Shown: piece by piece, positions 5,126-5,133 of the stretch | Position numbering within the stretch: position 1 is the stretch's first letter | Layout: each line of letters starts with the position of its first letter | Assembly: GCA_035301025.1 (NCBI GenBank) | Contig: DATGUV010000112.1 | Coordinates: 1-5,133, forward strand | Reading direction: 5' to 3' | Length of the DNA: 5,133 bases | Source: CALAMD01 sp035301025 | Lineage (GTDB): Bacteria; Bacillota; Bacilli; Bacillales; Amphibacillaceae | Made by a program: the position numbers and the translations under genes | Notes under the pieces: model-generated | Seen by the model: only the letters and a program-made list of their open reading frames with translations | What the model was told of the DNA's origin: nothing | Database searches by the model: none

Positions 5126-5133
5126 ATGATGAT
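5126..5133 (+). CDS. Possible start of a further gene, cut by the window end
   Basis: ATG ATG at 5126-5131 is preceded by GGTGAG (5114-5119), whose GGTGA matches the 3' part of the full SD sequence AAGGAGGTGA, at workable spacing. Only two codons are visible, so nothing can be said about the product, and the ATGs may be chance. It matters because the candidate structured RNA lies directly in front of it. Confidence 0.2.

Noticed and set aside
4774..5127. Minus-strand open frame of 117 codons
   Set aside because: It is antisense to the C-terminus of the unknown protein and to the structured right-end region. The product looks random.
4997..5133. Mg2+ (M-box) riboswitch suggested by GGTGAGG
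   Set aside because: Only that short word matches. The sequence after it does not follow the conserved M-box core.

Overview
The window looks like a chromosomal stretch from a low-GC Firmicute, most likely a member of the Bacillaceae. The reasons are AT-rich intergenic DNA, strong AGGAGG-type ribosome binding sites, hairpins followed by T-runs as terminators, and proteins closest by recall to Bacillus HutH, YuiF, Ung and TagU. The genus cannot be fixed from sequence alone. I see no insertion sequence, transposase, CRISPR array, tRNA or rRNA.

Layout. Positions 1-377 are the 3' end of hutH (histidine ammonia-lyase), closed by a terminator at 392-445. After about 290 bases holding a good promoter and a perfect 13-bp hairpin comes a YuiF-type membrane transporter (669-1994, +), with its own terminator at 2037-2079. 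ung (uracil-DNA glycosylase) lies on the opposite strand (2097-2777, -) and converges on that terminator. A 230-bp divergent region separates ung from a LytR-CpsA-Psr enzyme of TagU type (3008-3928, +), which has a promoter at 2944-2972 and a terminator at 3945-3980. A gene-poor stretch of 400 bases follows. It holds a possible dispersed repeat, a 9-codon leader ORF and a hairpin. Next is an unrecognised 213-residue Cys/His-containing protein (4329-4970, +). The last 160 bases fold on paper into a multi-helix RNA in front of a possible next start codon at 5126.

How the parts work together. hutH and the transporter plausibly form a histidine uptake and degradation pair, although they appear to be separate transcription units. 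ung (DNA repair) and tagU (attachment of wall polymers to peptidoglycan) are independent single genes. The unknown protein and the structured sequences on both sides of it are the least explained part. The most interesting signals are (i) the leader ORF, whose initiation site nearly copies that of the gene it precedes, and (ii) the duplicated AACGGTGAG at the right end, of which both copies can pair with the same upstream strand and one sits where a ribosome binding site would be. Both are inferences from reading the sequence by eye and have not been tested by folding or comparison.
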